A DNA stretch of 64,000 bases. Origin: Streptomyces geranii. Lineage in GTDB: Bacteria; Actinomycetota; Actinomycetes; Streptomycetales; Streptomycetaceae. Position numbers and translations under genes: made by a program. The notes beneath the pieces were generated by a model that searched no databases, was not told the DNA's origin, and worked only from the letters and a program-made list of their open reading frames with translations. Shown here piece by piece: positions 1 to 8,116 of this stretch (positions are counted from its first letter, which is position 1; each line of letters begins with the position of its first letter). The stretch covers positions 1 through 64,000 of the forward strand of contig NZ_PJME01000006.1 of the NCBI RefSeq assembly GCF_002954775.1, read 5' to 3'.

Positions 1-36
1 CCGCCCCCGAACCCCCGCCTCCCGCCGACCCCGCTC

Positions 37-131
37 GTCCTCAACCGCCGGACGGGCTGAAATATCCCGCCCGTCCGGCGTTTGAGGACAAAGGGGGGCT
101 GGGGGCGCAGCCCCCAGGGATGGGAACGGGT
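37..131. repeat. Streptomyces intergenic inverted repeat with hairpin
   Basis: Arms at 37-57 and 69-89 form a 21-bp inverted repeat with one mismatch. They are followed by a G-rich hairpin at 99-117 (CTGGGGG, 5-nt loop, CCCCCAG) and the motif GGGATGGGAACGGGTA. The same modules recur, rearranged, at 19906-20175. It lies just past the 3' end of the minus-strand alcohol dehydrogenase gene and could terminate its transcript. This is inference from position and stem strength. Confidence 0.75.
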
Positions 132-141
132 ACGGCTGCGG

Positions 142-1251
142 TCAGCCGAAGGTCAGTACCGGCTTGATCGTCTTGCCCGCTCCCATGTCCCGTACCGCCT
201 GATCGATGTCACCGAACGGGTACGTACTGATCAGCCGGTCCAGCGGCAGCCGCCCCGCCTTCACCAGTTCCACCAGCGCCGGGATGAACGTCTGCGTCTC
301 GACGTCCCCCAGCGTCAGGCCCACCACCCGCTTGCCACCCAGCATCCCGTTGACATCCAGCGCGACCTCCGTACCGAACGGCGGCGCCCCCACCACCACC
401 AACGTGCCCCGCTGCGCCAACGCGTCGACCCCCTGCCGCAGCACACCCACATTGCCCGTGGTCTCGACGATGCCGTCGGCCCCCCGGCCGCCGGTGAGAC
501 GCGCCACCGCCTCCCCGAGGTCCGACTCCCCCGCGTTGACGACATCGGTCGCCCCCAAATCCCGTGCCAGAGACAGGCGTTCGCCCACCCGGTCCACGGC
601 GATGATCCTCGTCGCAGGCGTCAGCGCCGCCGCCATCACCGCCGAGAGGCCCACCGCCCCGGCGCCCAGGACCAGGACCGTACTGCCCAGTTCCGGCTTC
701 AGGACGTTCCAGACCGCGCCCACGCCCGTCTGGACTCCGCAGCCCAGCGGCGCGATCGACTCCAGCGGCACCTCCGCGTCGACCTTCACCAGGCTCCGCT
801 GATCGACCAACGCCCGCTCGGCGAACGAGGACTGGCCGAAGAAGTGGCCGCCCAGCTCCGTACCGTCGCGGCTGATCGTGGCCGAGCCGTCGGCCCGCCG
901 GCCGCCGAGGAGGTTCAGCGGCAGCCAGGTCGCGCAGTACGAGGGGTGTCCGGCACGGCAGTTGTGGCAGTCGCCGCAGGAGGTGAAGGACAGGACGACG
1001 TGGTCGCCGGGCTCGATGCCGGTCACCGCGGAGCCGACCGCCTCTACCACGCCCGCGCCCTCGTGGCCCAGGACTCCCGGCAGCGGGAAGGGCAGTCCGC
1101 CGCTCGCCACGCCGAGGTCCGTGTGACACAGGCCGGTCGCGACCAGCCGTACGAGCGCCTCCGTGGGCGCGGGCTCGGCCAGTTCGACGTCGGAGAGGGT
1201 GAAGGGCGCACCGCCGGACTCGACGACCGCGGCGCGGGTGGTGATGGGCAT
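142..1251 (-). CDS. Zinc-dependent aryl-alcohol-type dehydrogenase
   Basis: A 369-residue medium-chain NAD(P)-dependent alcohol dehydrogenase, predicted to oxidise an alcohol (probably aromatic) to the aldehyde in the cytosol. The catalytic zinc site shows as CHTD and GHEGAG. The structural zinc site is CGDCHNCRAGHPSYC with four cysteines, and the Rossmann loop reads LGAGAVG. Length and motif order match XylB/benzyl-alcohol dehydrogenases. The ATG at 1251 was chosen because GGGAG lies about 6 nt upstream and the family N-terminus begins there. It is 65 nt downstream of the aldehyde dehydrogenase on the same strand, so the two probably form an alcohol-to-acid pair controlled by the divergent MarR gene. 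The exact substrate is not visible. Confidence 0.9.
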   Translation of the reverse strand: MPITTRAAVVESGGAPFTLSDVELAEPAPTEALVRLVATGLCHTDLGVASGGLPFPLPGVLGHEGAGVVEAVGSAVTGIEPGDHVVLSFTSCGDCHNCRAGHPSYCATWLPLNLLGGRRADGSATISRDGTELGGHFFGQSSFAERALVDQRSLVKVDAEVPLESIAPLGCGVQTGVGAVWNVLKPELGSTVLVLGAGAVGLSAVMAAALTPATRIIAVDRVGERLSLARDLGATDVVNAGESDLGEAVARLTGGRGADGIVETTGNVGVLRQGVDALAQRGTLVVVGAPPFGTEVALDVNGMLGGKRVVGLTLGDVETQTFIPALVELVKAGRLPLDRLISTYPFGDIDQAVRDMGAGKTIKPVLTFG

Positions 1252-1316
1252 GCTGAACTCCCTTACGGGGTGTACGAGTTGGGGGGACTTCGAGTTCGCG
1301 GGTGCGCCGTGCGCGC

Positions 1317-2771
1317 TCAGTCGAGCGAGACGACGACCGACTTGACCCTGGTGTACGCGGCCAGCGCCTCGGGACCGTACTCGCGGCCGAAGCCCGAGTC
1401 CTTGACGCCGCCGAAGGGGATCGCGGGGTCGAGCATCGCCCAGTCGTTGATCCACACGATGCCCGCCTGGAGCCGGTTCGCGACCCGGTGGGCGCGGGCC
1501 AGGTTGGTGGTCTGGACGCCCGAAGCCAGGCCGTACGGCGTGGAGTTGGCGAGCTGGACCGCCTCGTCCTCGGAGTCGAAGGGCTGGACGGTGAGGACCG
1601 GGCCGAAGATCTCCTCCTGGACGACCCGGGAGTCGTTCGCGAGGTCCGCGATCACGGTCGGCTTGTAGTAGTAGCCGCCGTCCAGGTCGAGCCGCTCACC
1701 GCCGCAGACGATCCGGGCGCCCTCCTTGCGGGCCAGCGCCACGTACTCCTCGACCTTGCGCAGGTGCTTCTCGCCCGCCATCGGGCCGACCACGGTCTCC
1801 GGCTGCCTCGGGTCGCCGACCGGGACGCCGGGCACCGCGTCGGCGAGGATGCCGAGCAGGGTCTCGTAGACCGGGCGGGCGACCAGCAGGCGCGGTCCGC
1901 CCATGCAGAACTGGCCGGTGTTGAAGACGAAGCCCTTGATGACCGCGCCGACCGCCTTCTCGACGTCGGCGTCCTCGAAGACGATGTGGGCCGCGTTGCC
2001 GCCCAGTTCCATGGTGACCGGCTTCAGGGCCTCGCCCGCCGCGCTCGCGACATGGCGGCCGATGGTGGTGGAGCCGGTGAAGGCGATCTTGTCGACGCCG
2101 GGGTGGCGCAGGAGCGCCTCGCCCGCCACCGGGCCTGTGCCCGTCACTACGTTGACGACGCCGTCCGGGACGCCCGCCTCCTGGAGCAGCTTCGCCATGT
2201 AGAGGGCGCTGAGCGGGGTCTCGTCGGCGGGCTTGTGCACCACCGTGTTGCCCGCCGCCAGTGCCGGGCCGAGCTTCGAACCGGCCAGGATCAGCGGGAA
2301 GTTGAAGGGCGTGATCGCGGCGACCACGCCGACGGCCTCACGCTTGGTGTAGGCGAGGGCGTTGTGTCCGGTCTCGCGGGTCGCGCCGTCCAGGGAGTAG
2401 GCGAGGGCGGCGAAGTACTCGTAGTCGTTGGCCGCGTTCGTCACGTCGACCGCGTGGCACAGGCTGATCGGCTTGCCCACGTCGAGGCTCTCCAGCCGCG
2501 CGATGTCGTCCGCGTTCTCGCGGATCAGCTGGGCGACCCGGTTCAGGATCCGGCCTCGTTCGCGGCCCGTCGTCCTGGCCCACGGGCCGCTGTCGAAGGC
2601 CTCGCGGGCCGCCCGTACGGCCGCGTCCACGTCCGCCGCCGACGCCTCGGCGACCGTCGTGAGGACCGTGCCCCGGGACGGGTCGACCACCTCGGTCCGC
2701 GCTCCGTCCGCCGCCTCGTGCCACTGCCCTCCGACGAACAGTCGCCCGGGTTCGATCTCGAAGGTGGTCAT
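1317..2771 (-). CDS. Aldehyde dehydrogenase family protein
   Basis: A 484-residue NAD(P)-dependent aldehyde dehydrogenase. The general-base glutamate lies in MELGGN and the nucleophilic cysteine in GQFCMG. The cofactor loop reads FTGSTTIG, and the C-terminal PFGGVKDSGFGREYG is typical. Length is normal for the family. ATG at 2771 is preferred over the adjoining GTG at 2774 because GAGGAG sits 5 nt before the ATG. It is the first gene of a unit with the alcohol dehydrogenase, whose aldehyde product it would oxidise to a carboxylic acid. Its promoter must lie in the 103-bp gap shared with the MarR gene, where two matching palindromes suggest MarR repression. Confidence 0.92.
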   Translation of the reverse strand: MTTFEIEPGRLFVGGQWHEAADGARTEVVDPSRGTVLTTVAEASAADVDAAVRAAREAFDSGPWARTTGRERGRILNRVAQLIRENADDIARLESLDVGKPISLCHAVDVTNAANDYEYFAALAYSLDGATRETGHNALAYTKREAVGVVAAITPFNFPLILAGSKLGPALAAGNTVVHKPADETPLSALYMAKLLQEAGVPDGVVNVVTGTGPVAGEALLRHPGVDKIAFTGSTTIGRHVASAAGEALKPVTMELGGNAAHIVFEDADVEKAVGAVIKGFVFNTGQFCMGGPRLLVARPVYETLLGILADAVPGVPVGDPRQPETVVGPMAGEKHLRKVEEYVALARKEGARIVCGGERLDLDGGYYYKPTVIADLANDSRVVQEEIFGPVLTVQPFDSEDEAVQLANSTPYGLASGVQTTNLARAHRVANRLQAGIVWINDWAMLDPAIPFGGVKDSGFGREYGPEALAAYTRVKSVVVSLD

Positions 2772-2805
2772 CACCGCTCCTCAGCATCGTCGCCAAGATG
2801 TCAAT

Positions 2806-2822
2806 CAACAGGATTCCTGTTG
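2806..2822. promoter_or_regulatory. Putative MarR operator 1
   Basis: CAACAGGATTCCTGTTG is a perfect inverted repeat around T2814. Its core ACAGGNNNCCTGT is shared with a second palindrome centred 34 bp away. Both lie between divergent MarR and dehydrogenase genes, a standard place for MarR dimers to bind. Binding by this MarR protein is inferred. Confidence 0.7.
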
Positions 2823-2840
2823 GTCCGCAGTCTGATTACA

Positions 2841-2855
2841 GACAGGTTTCCTGTC
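2841..2855. promoter_or_regulatory. Putative MarR operator 2
   Basis: GACAGGTTTCCTGTC is a perfect inverted repeat around T2848 with the same ACAGGNNNCCTGT core as operator 1. A -10-like stretch near 2861-2867 lies just before the MarR ATG, so this site would overlap the -35/spacer region of the regulator's own promoter and suit autorepression. Confidence 0.7.
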
Positions 2856-2874
2856 AATGCTCTAATCTGAATCC

Positions 2875-3303
2875 ATGGTCAGCACCAAGGCACCCCCGTC
2901 ACTGCTCTACATGGTCAAGCAGGTGGAGCTGGTAGTCCGCTCGCATCTGGACGAGCTGGTCAGACCGGCCGGAATCACCGCACTCCAGTACACCTCGCTC
3001 ACCGTTCTGGAGCGACACGACGGCCTCTCGGCGGCCCAGCTGGCTCGGGACTCCTTCGTCACCGCACAGTCCATCGCGGATCTCGTACGGTCCCTGGAGA
3101 ACCGCGGGCTGGTCCGCCGGGAGCGCAATCCGCGCAATCGCCGGGAGCTGCTGATCCTGCTGACAGACGCCGGCCGCGAGCTGCTCGACCGCTTCGCCGA
3201 GCCTGTGCGGGAGCTGGAGGAACGGATGATCCGCGACCTCACCTCGCATCAGGCGGACCAGCTCCGGCAGTCGCTGTCCAAGGCCTGGCACGCGCTGTCG
3301 TAG
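2875..3303 (+). CDS. MarR family transcriptional regulator
   Basis: A 142-residue winged-helix regulator. The recognition region lies around residues 50-75 (LSAAQLARDSFVTAQSIADLVRSLENRGLV), followed by the wing RRERNPRNRRELLILLT and C-terminal dimerisation helices. Length is typical. No Shine-Dalgarno sequence precedes the ATG, and a TCTAAT-like -10 lies about 10 nt upstream, so a leaderless transcript is likely. It is divergent from the alcohol/aldehyde dehydrogenase pair, with two similar palindromes between them. It probably represses both directions until an aromatic or aldehyde ligand appears, but the ligand is unknown. Confidence 0.93.
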   Translation: MVSTKAPPSLLYMVKQVELVVRSHLDELVRPAGITALQYTSLTVLERHDGLSAAQLARDSFVTAQSIADLVRSLENRGLVRRERNPRNRRELLILLTDAGRELLDRFAEPVRELEERMIRDLTSHQADQLRQSLSKAWHALS

Positions 3304-3478
3304 GCCCGGCGGGCGGTTCGCGGGGAGAGCCGTACGAAATACGCAGCGATTTCAAAGACATATGTCAATCGAACATGCTCAAATTCACTCCATCGGGGGT
3401 AACTTGCAGGGCGGGGAACTCAGTTGTGCTCAGCTGCGGGTCCCGTCACCCCAGCAGCCGGTTGGAGGCGATGTCATC

Positions 3479-3892
3479 GTGCAGCAGGATCCTGCACCGC
3501 CCACCCGGCACCTGCGTGTGCACGAGGACCGGGGCCACACGGTGCTGGAGTTCCACGGCGAGATCGACATCGCCGCGGCCGTCGAGATCATCCCGCATCT
3601 GGACGAGGCGACCGGGCGTCCGGACGCGCTGGTCGTGATCGACCTGACGGGTGTCGAGTTCTTCGACTGCTCGGGCCTGCGCCTGCTGTACCGGGCCCGC
3701 CACCGGGTGCACGCCCACGGCGGCCGGCTCCACCTGGTCTGCGCGCACCCGCTCACCCTGCGCGTCCTCAAGGTCACCGGTCTGGCCAAGGTGCTGCCGC
3801 CGGTCGCGTCACTGGACCTGGCCCTGGAGACGGACCTGGAGCTGCCCGAGGCCGCCTCCGGTACGCCGGGCACGTCCGGCGGCACCTTATGA
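3479..3892 (+). CDS. STAS-domain anti-sigma factor antagonist, ends in a TTA codon
   Basis: A SpoIIAA/RsbV-like protein that should bind an anti-sigma kinase and release a sigma factor. The STAS domain contains GEIDIAAAVEI and the phosphorylation loop DLTGVEFFDCSGLRLL, where the serine of DCSG is the expected phosphosite. GTG at 3479 is preferred because GGAGG lies 10 nt upstream. An in-frame ATG at 3362 would add 39 residues but has no ribosome site. The last sense codon, at 3887-3889, is TTA, the rare leucine codon read by the bldA tRNA in Streptomyces, which hints at developmental control. No partner kinase gene is nearby. Confidence 0.85.
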   Translation: MQQDPAPPTRHLRVHEDRGHTVLEFHGEIDIAAAVEIIPHLDEATGRPDALVVIDLTGVEFFDCSGLRLLYRARHRVHAHGGRLHLVCAHPLTLRVLKVTGLAKVLPPVASLDLALETDLELPEAASGTPGTSGGTL

Positions 3893-3942
3893 CCGCGCGG
3901 GCCACCGGCTGACCGGGCCGCACCCGCCCGGCGCCGCGCCCG

Positions 3943-4893
3943 TCAGGTCCCCGGTGCGTCGAACAGGGCGCTCACCGACTCGCCGTTGTGGATGCGCCGT
4001 ACGGCCTCGGCGAGCGCCGGGGCAATGGACAGCACCTTCAGTTTCTCGGTGCGCTCGCCCTCCGGGATCGGCACGGTGTTGGTGCACACGATCTCCAGTA
4101 CGTCGGGCTGCTCGCTCAGCCGTTTCAGCGCACCCGCCGCGAACAGTCCGTGGGTACAGGCGACCCGGATCGACCGCGGCCCCAACTCCCTGAGCCGCTC
4201 CAGGAGTTCGAGGACCGTACTGCCCTTGGCGATCTCGTCGTCCAACACAATCACATCCCGTCCGGCGACCTTCCCGATCACGGAGCTGATGCGCACCCGG
4301 TCGTCCGCGAACCGCTGCTTGGCCCCGGCGGCCACCTCGGCGCCGATCAGCCGGGCGAAGTGCGCGGCCTCCTTGGCGTTGCCGAGGTCGGGCGAGACGA
4401 CCGTCGTACGGGACAGGTCGTACCGGCGGAAGTGTGCGGCGAGTTCGCGCAGGGCGTGCAGGTGGTCGACCGGGACCGAGAAGAAGCCGTGGACCTGCGG
4501 GGAGTGCAGGGTCATCGCGAGCACCCGGCTCGCCCCGGCGGCGACCAGCAGATCGGCGACCAGCCGGCCGCCGAGCGAGATCCGGGGCATGTCCTTCTTG
4601 TCGGAGCGGGCGTAGGCGTAGTGCGGCATGACGACGGAGATCCGCCCGGCCGAGGCCCCGCGCGCCGCGTCGCACATCATCAGCAGCTCGACGAGATGCT
4701 CCTGGACCGGGGTGACCAGCGGCTGAACGAGAAAGACGTCCCGCTCACGGCAGTTGGCCTGGAGCTGCACCTCAAGACAGTCATTGGCGAACCGACTGAC
4801 CCGGATGGGCCGCAGCGGCACCCCCAGATGCTCACAGACCTCGACCGCCAACTCGGGGTGGGCACTACCGCTGAACACGGCGATGTCTCGCAC
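3943..4893 (-). CDS. Divergent ribose-phosphate pyrophosphokinase (PRPP synthetase)
   Basis: A 316-residue protein that should make PRPP from ribose 5-phosphate and ATP. It keeps the family layout: PHYAYARSDKKD (ATP/ribose region), TLHSPQVHGFF-PVDHL, VVSPDLGNAKEA, and the PRPP loop VIVLDDEIAKGST. The loop departs from the usual DDMIDTGGT form, keeping the acidic pair but changing the rest. The early FANDCLEVQLQANCRERDVF segment also lacks the usual FADGE signature. The GTG at 4893 has AGGAG 6 nt upstream. It is probably a secondary paralogue, not the housekeeping enzyme. Activity is likely but not certain. Confidence 0.85.
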   Translation of the reverse strand: MRDIAVFSGSAHPELAVEVCEHLGVPLRPIRVSRFANDCLEVQLQANCRERDVFLVQPLVTPVQEHLVELLMMCDAARGASAGRISVVMPHYAYARSDKKDMPRISLGGRLVADLLVAAGASRVLAMTLHSPQVHGFFSVPVDHLHALRELAAHFRRYDLSRTTVVSPDLGNAKEAAHFARLIGAEVAAGAKQRFADDRVRISSVIGKVAGRDVIVLDDEIAKGSTVLELLERLRELGPRSIRVACTHGLFAAGALKRLSEQPDVLEIVCTNTVPIPEGERTEKLKVLSIAPALAEAVRRIHNGESVSALFDAPGT

Positions 4894-4954
4894 GATCTGC
4901 TCCTAGCATGATCATTCCCCCTGGCCGACGCCCATGTTACGGGCCGGTCCGCCG

Positions 4955-5275
4955 TCACGGTCGGCCGGGAAATCCGGGTGGGCCCGGACGGTCGGTGGCG
5001 GCGGGGGCGAATCGGTCGTGGCAGGGGGAACTGTGCGTGGCAGGGGAGCCGCGCGCGGCTGGGTAGTTCGCTGGCGGCCCGGAGAGCCGGTCGCGGCCGG
5101 GACAAGCCGTCGCAGCCCCGGAAAACAAGTTGCGGCCCGGAGAAGCGGTCGCGGGCCGGAAAGCCGGTCGTGGCGTGACGAACCGGTCGCGGTCGGCAAT
5201 GCCGGTCGGCGGGGCCGGGAGAAGGGCTCGGGGCCCGGAAATCCGGTTGCGGTCGGGCGGCGGGGCCGCGGCATG
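4955..5275. repeat. Degenerate tandem repeat tract, period about 19-20 bp
   Basis: The 488-bp gap between the PRPP synthetase and the ribosomal protection gene is largely filled by about 16 imperfect direct repeats. Their core resembles CCGGTCGCGGCCCGGAGAA, and unit length is 17-23 and mostly 19-20. The clearest run is 5070-5250. Overlapping open frames on both strands are by-products of the repetition, since they share no start signal and the period is not consistently a multiple of three. No function can be assigned. A structured leader, a protein-binding array or a decayed repeat are all possible. Confidence 0.75.
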
Positions 5276-5381
5276 ATGGCCGCTGCCTAGTCGACCCGAC
5301 CTCAGGAGCCCGGAATGCGCCGTTTCCTCGGAACTCTCCGCCGCCCATGCCGGACCACAGTTCTTGAGGACTCGCCCACCC

Positions 5382-7274
5382 ATGCACTCCTTGTCTTCCC
5401 GGCCCACCCTGAACATCGGGATCCTGGCCCACGTCGACGCCGGTAAGACCAGTCTCACCGAGCGGCTGCTGTTCGACGCGGGCGCGATCGGCCGGCTCGG
5501 CAGCGTCGACGGCGGGGACACCCGTACGGACGACGGCGTGATCGAGCGGCAGCGCGGGATCACCATTCGCTCGGCTGTCGCCGCGTTCACGGCCGGTGAC
5601 ACGCAGATCAATCTCATCGACACACCTGGCCACTCCGACTTCATCGCCGAGGTCGAGCGGGCCCTGGAGGTCCTGGACGGCGCCGTGCTGCTGCTGTCGG
5701 CCGTGGAGGGCGTCCAGGCGCAGACCCGCGTGCTGATGCGGACGCTGCGACGGCTCCGGCTGCCCACGCTGGTCTTCGTCAACAAGATCGACCGCGCGGG
5801 CGCCCGCTCCGAGGCCCTCCTCACGGACATCCGCCGCCGACTCACCCCGCACATCGTCCCGCTCACCGACGTGACCGCCGTCGGCACCCCGGCCGCCCGC
5901 ACCCGGCCCCGCCCGCTGACTGCGCCGGCCACGGCGGAAGCCGTCGCCGAGGTCGATCCCGGCATCCTCGCGGCCGTCGTCGACGGCCCCGCGCCGACTC
6001 CGGACGAGCTGGCGAAGGCCCTGGCCGCCCGTACCGCCGACGGCTCGCTCCACCCGCTCCTCTTCGGCTCCGCGCTGGGCGGCCAGGGCGTCCCCGAACT
6101 CGTCGAGGCCCTGACCCGGCTGATCCCCCGCCCCGACCCGACCGCCACCGAAGTACCCCCGCGCGGCACGGTGTTCGCCGTCCGTCCGGCTCCGGACGGC
6201 GGGCGTACGGCGTATCTCCGGCTGTACGAGGGTGAGGTGACGGAACGTCAGCGACTGACGTTCCTGCGGCGCGGCGCCGACGGGCGGACCACCGAGGTCC
6301 CCGGCCGGGTCACCGGCCTCGAAGTGATCGGCCGCCGGGGCCCGCTCACCGCCGGGAACATCGCCGCCCTGACCGGTCTCCCCACCGTCCGGGGCGGCGA
6401 CCGCCTCGGCGAACTCACCGACCGCGCCCCGCAGTTCGCGCCCCCGTCACTGGAGACCCTGGTCCGGGCCCGCCGCCCGGAGCAGTCGGCACGGCTGCGC
6501 GCAGCGCTCCTCGCCCTCTCCGACCAGGACCCGCTGACCCACGCCCGTCCGGCGGCCGACGGCAGCACGGCCCTGCTCCTCTACGGCGAGGTGCAGAAGG
6601 AGGTCGTCGCCGCCACCCTCGCCCAGGACTTCGGCATCGACGCCGAGTTCGAGCCCAGCCGCGTCCGGTACCTGGAGCGACCCGCGGGCACCGGTGAGGC
6701 GTACGAGGAGTACCCGTGGCTCGACCGCGCCCGCTGCTACGCGACCGTCGGGCTGCGGGTCGAACCGGGACCGATCGACTCGGGCACGGTGTTCACGTAC
6801 GAGACCGAACTCGGCGCGCTGCCCCGGGCGTTCCACCAGGCGATCGAGGACACGGTGCACGCGAGCCTGCTGGCCGGACCCTGCGAGTGGCCGGTCACGG
6901 ACTGCCGGGTCGTGCTCGTGCGTTCCGGGTTCGTCGGGCCGCTCAGCACGGCCGCGGACTTCCGGGCGCTCACGCCGGTCGTGCTGCGCCGGGCGCTGGA
7001 GCGGGCCGGGACGCGGGTGTACGAGCCGTACCACGCCTTCGAGTTGGAGATCCCGGCGAGCGCGCTGGCGCCGGTGACCGGTCTGCTGGCGTCCCTCGGC
7101 GCGGAGTTCGGGCCGACCAGGGCGGGCGGGAGCACGGACGGCGGGGCCGGCTGGCAGCTCACCGGTGCGCTGGCGGCGCGGCGAGTACGCGAGGCCGAAC
7201 TGCGGTTGCCGGGGCTCACACACGGGGAGGGTGTGTGGTGGTCGCGCCCGTCGGGCGACCGCGCGCTCCGGTAG
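5382..7274 (+). CDS. Tet(M)/OtrA-like ribosomal protection GTPase
   Basis: A 630-residue EF-G-like translational GTPase of the tetracycline ribosomal protection family. G motifs are complete: AHVDAGKT (16-23), RGIT (58-61), DTPGH (80-84), NKID (134-137), and a GSA motif near residue 230. EF-G-like domains II-V follow, ending near [12 protein letters not shown]. Length matches Tet(M) and OtrA. ATG 5382 is chosen, with GAGGA about 12 nt upstream. An in-frame TTG at 5364 is an alternative. Many Streptomyces carry such genes outside tetracycline clusters, so the role may be intrinsic resistance or ribosome rescue. No biosynthetic gene cluster is next to it. Confidence 0.88.
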   Translation: MHSLSSRPTLNIGILAHVDAGKTSLTERLLFDAGAIGRLGSVDGGDTRTDDGVIERQRGITIRSAVAAFTAGDTQINLIDTPGHSDFIAEVERALEVLDGAVLLLSAVEGVQAQTRVLMRTLRRLRLPTLVFVNKIDRAGARSEALLTDIRRRLTPHIVPLTDVTAVGTPAARTRPRPLTAPATAEAVAEVDPGILAAVVDGPAPTPDELAKALAARTADGSLHPLLFGSALGGQGVPELVEALTRLIPRPDPTATEVPPRGTVFAVRPAPDGGRTAYLRLYEGEVTERQRLTFLRRGADGRTTEVPGRVTGLEVIGRRGPLTAGNIAALTGLPTVRGGDRLGELTDRAPQFAPPSLETLVRARRPEQSARLRAALLALSDQDPLTHARPAADGSTALLLYGEVQKEVVAATLAQDFGIDAEFEPSRVRYLERPAGTGEAYEEYPWLDRARCYATVGLRVEPGPIDSGTVFTYETELGALPRAFHQAIEDTVHASLLAGPCEWPVTDCRVVLVRSGFVGPLSTAADFRALTPVVLRRALERAGTRVYEPYHAFELEIPASALAPVTGLLASLGAEFGPTRAGGSTDGGAGWQLTGALAARRVREAELRLPGLTHGEGVWWSRPSGDRALR

Positions 7275-7371
7275 GCCCCCACGCAATTGTCCCGATCCAT
7301 CAACAGAGCGGTCTGCCGTGGCATTTGGCGGGCATTCGGTTCAGTACGCAGGAAGAAAGGGGTCCGTCGCC

Positions 7372-8031
7372 ATGACGACGTCCATCAAGGCCGTGCGACG
7401 TATGCCGGTGTGGGCCAAAGTACTGAGTGCCGTGGTGCTGGTGTTCGTGCTGCTGCTGGCCGGGCTCCGGCTCGCGGTGCTTCCTGGGCTGGGGGACATC
7501 TTCGGCGAGGAGACGAAGGACCGCTCCGGACCCGCGCTCCTCGAGTCCATCCAGGACATGAGCCGCTACGACGCGGCGTCCGGCAACTTCCAGGTCGTGG
7601 TCGACCTGGAGAAGGACACGAAGTACCTGCCCGACGCCATCAAGGGCACCCGCGTCCTCTATGTGGGTGCGGGCACGGTCGACGCCTATGTCGATCTCGG
7701 CAAGGTCGCGAAGAGCGACGTGACGGTCAACGAGGACCGTACGGCCGCGACGCTCCGGCTGCCGCACGCGGCACTGGGCAAGCCCGCGCTGAACCCCGAC
7801 CGCTCGTACGCGGTCTCGAAGCAGCGCGGACTGTTCGACCGGATCACCGATCTCTTCTCCGACAATCCGAACGACGAACAGGCCGTCCAGAAGCTGGCGG
7901 CCCGGCACATCGGCGACGCGGCGAAGGAGAGCGGTCTGACCGCTCGCGCCGAGCAGAACACCACGGGCATGCTCAAGGGCCTGCTCGGCTCCCTCGGCTT
8001 CACCAAGGTGACCGTCACCTACGGCAGCTGA
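7372..8031 (+). CDS. DUF4230 family membrane-anchored protein
   Basis: A 219-residue protein with a single N-terminal membrane segment (about residues 14-34, VLSAVVLVFVLLLAGLRLAVL) and an extracytoplasmic domain of the DUF4230 type. Recognisable parts are the FQVVVDLEKDTKYLPDAIKG strand region, the DAYVDLGKV segment, and a helical C-terminus ending GLLGSLGFTKVTVTY. ATG 7372 follows an A/G-rich ribosome site (GGAAGAAAGGGG). Biochemical function is unknown for the family. The next gene starts 85 nt later on the same strand, so co-transcription with the VanZ-like gene is possible. Confidence 0.8.
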   Translation: MTTSIKAVRRMPVWAKVLSAVVLVFVLLLAGLRLAVLPGLGDIFGEETKDRSGPALLESIQDMSRYDAASGNFQVVVDLEKDTKYLPDAIKGTRVLYVGAGTVDAYVDLGKVAKSDVTVNEDRTAATLRLPHAALGKPALNPDRSYAVSKQRGLFDRITDLFSDNPNDEQAVQKLAARHIGDAAKESGLTARAEQNTTGMLKGLLGSLGFTKVTVTYGS

Positions 8032-8116
8032 GGGAAAGCCGTTCGGAGCGGAATCCTCGCCCTGTTCGGGGGTAACCGCCGTTGCACGGGGGTCAGTTGA
8101 AGACCGGAGGACATTG

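Noticed and set aside
4912..5290. Several 60-120-codon frames on both strands in the repeat tract
   Set aside because: They arise from the 19-20-bp repeats, overlap one another in many phases, and lack ribosome sites or domain content.
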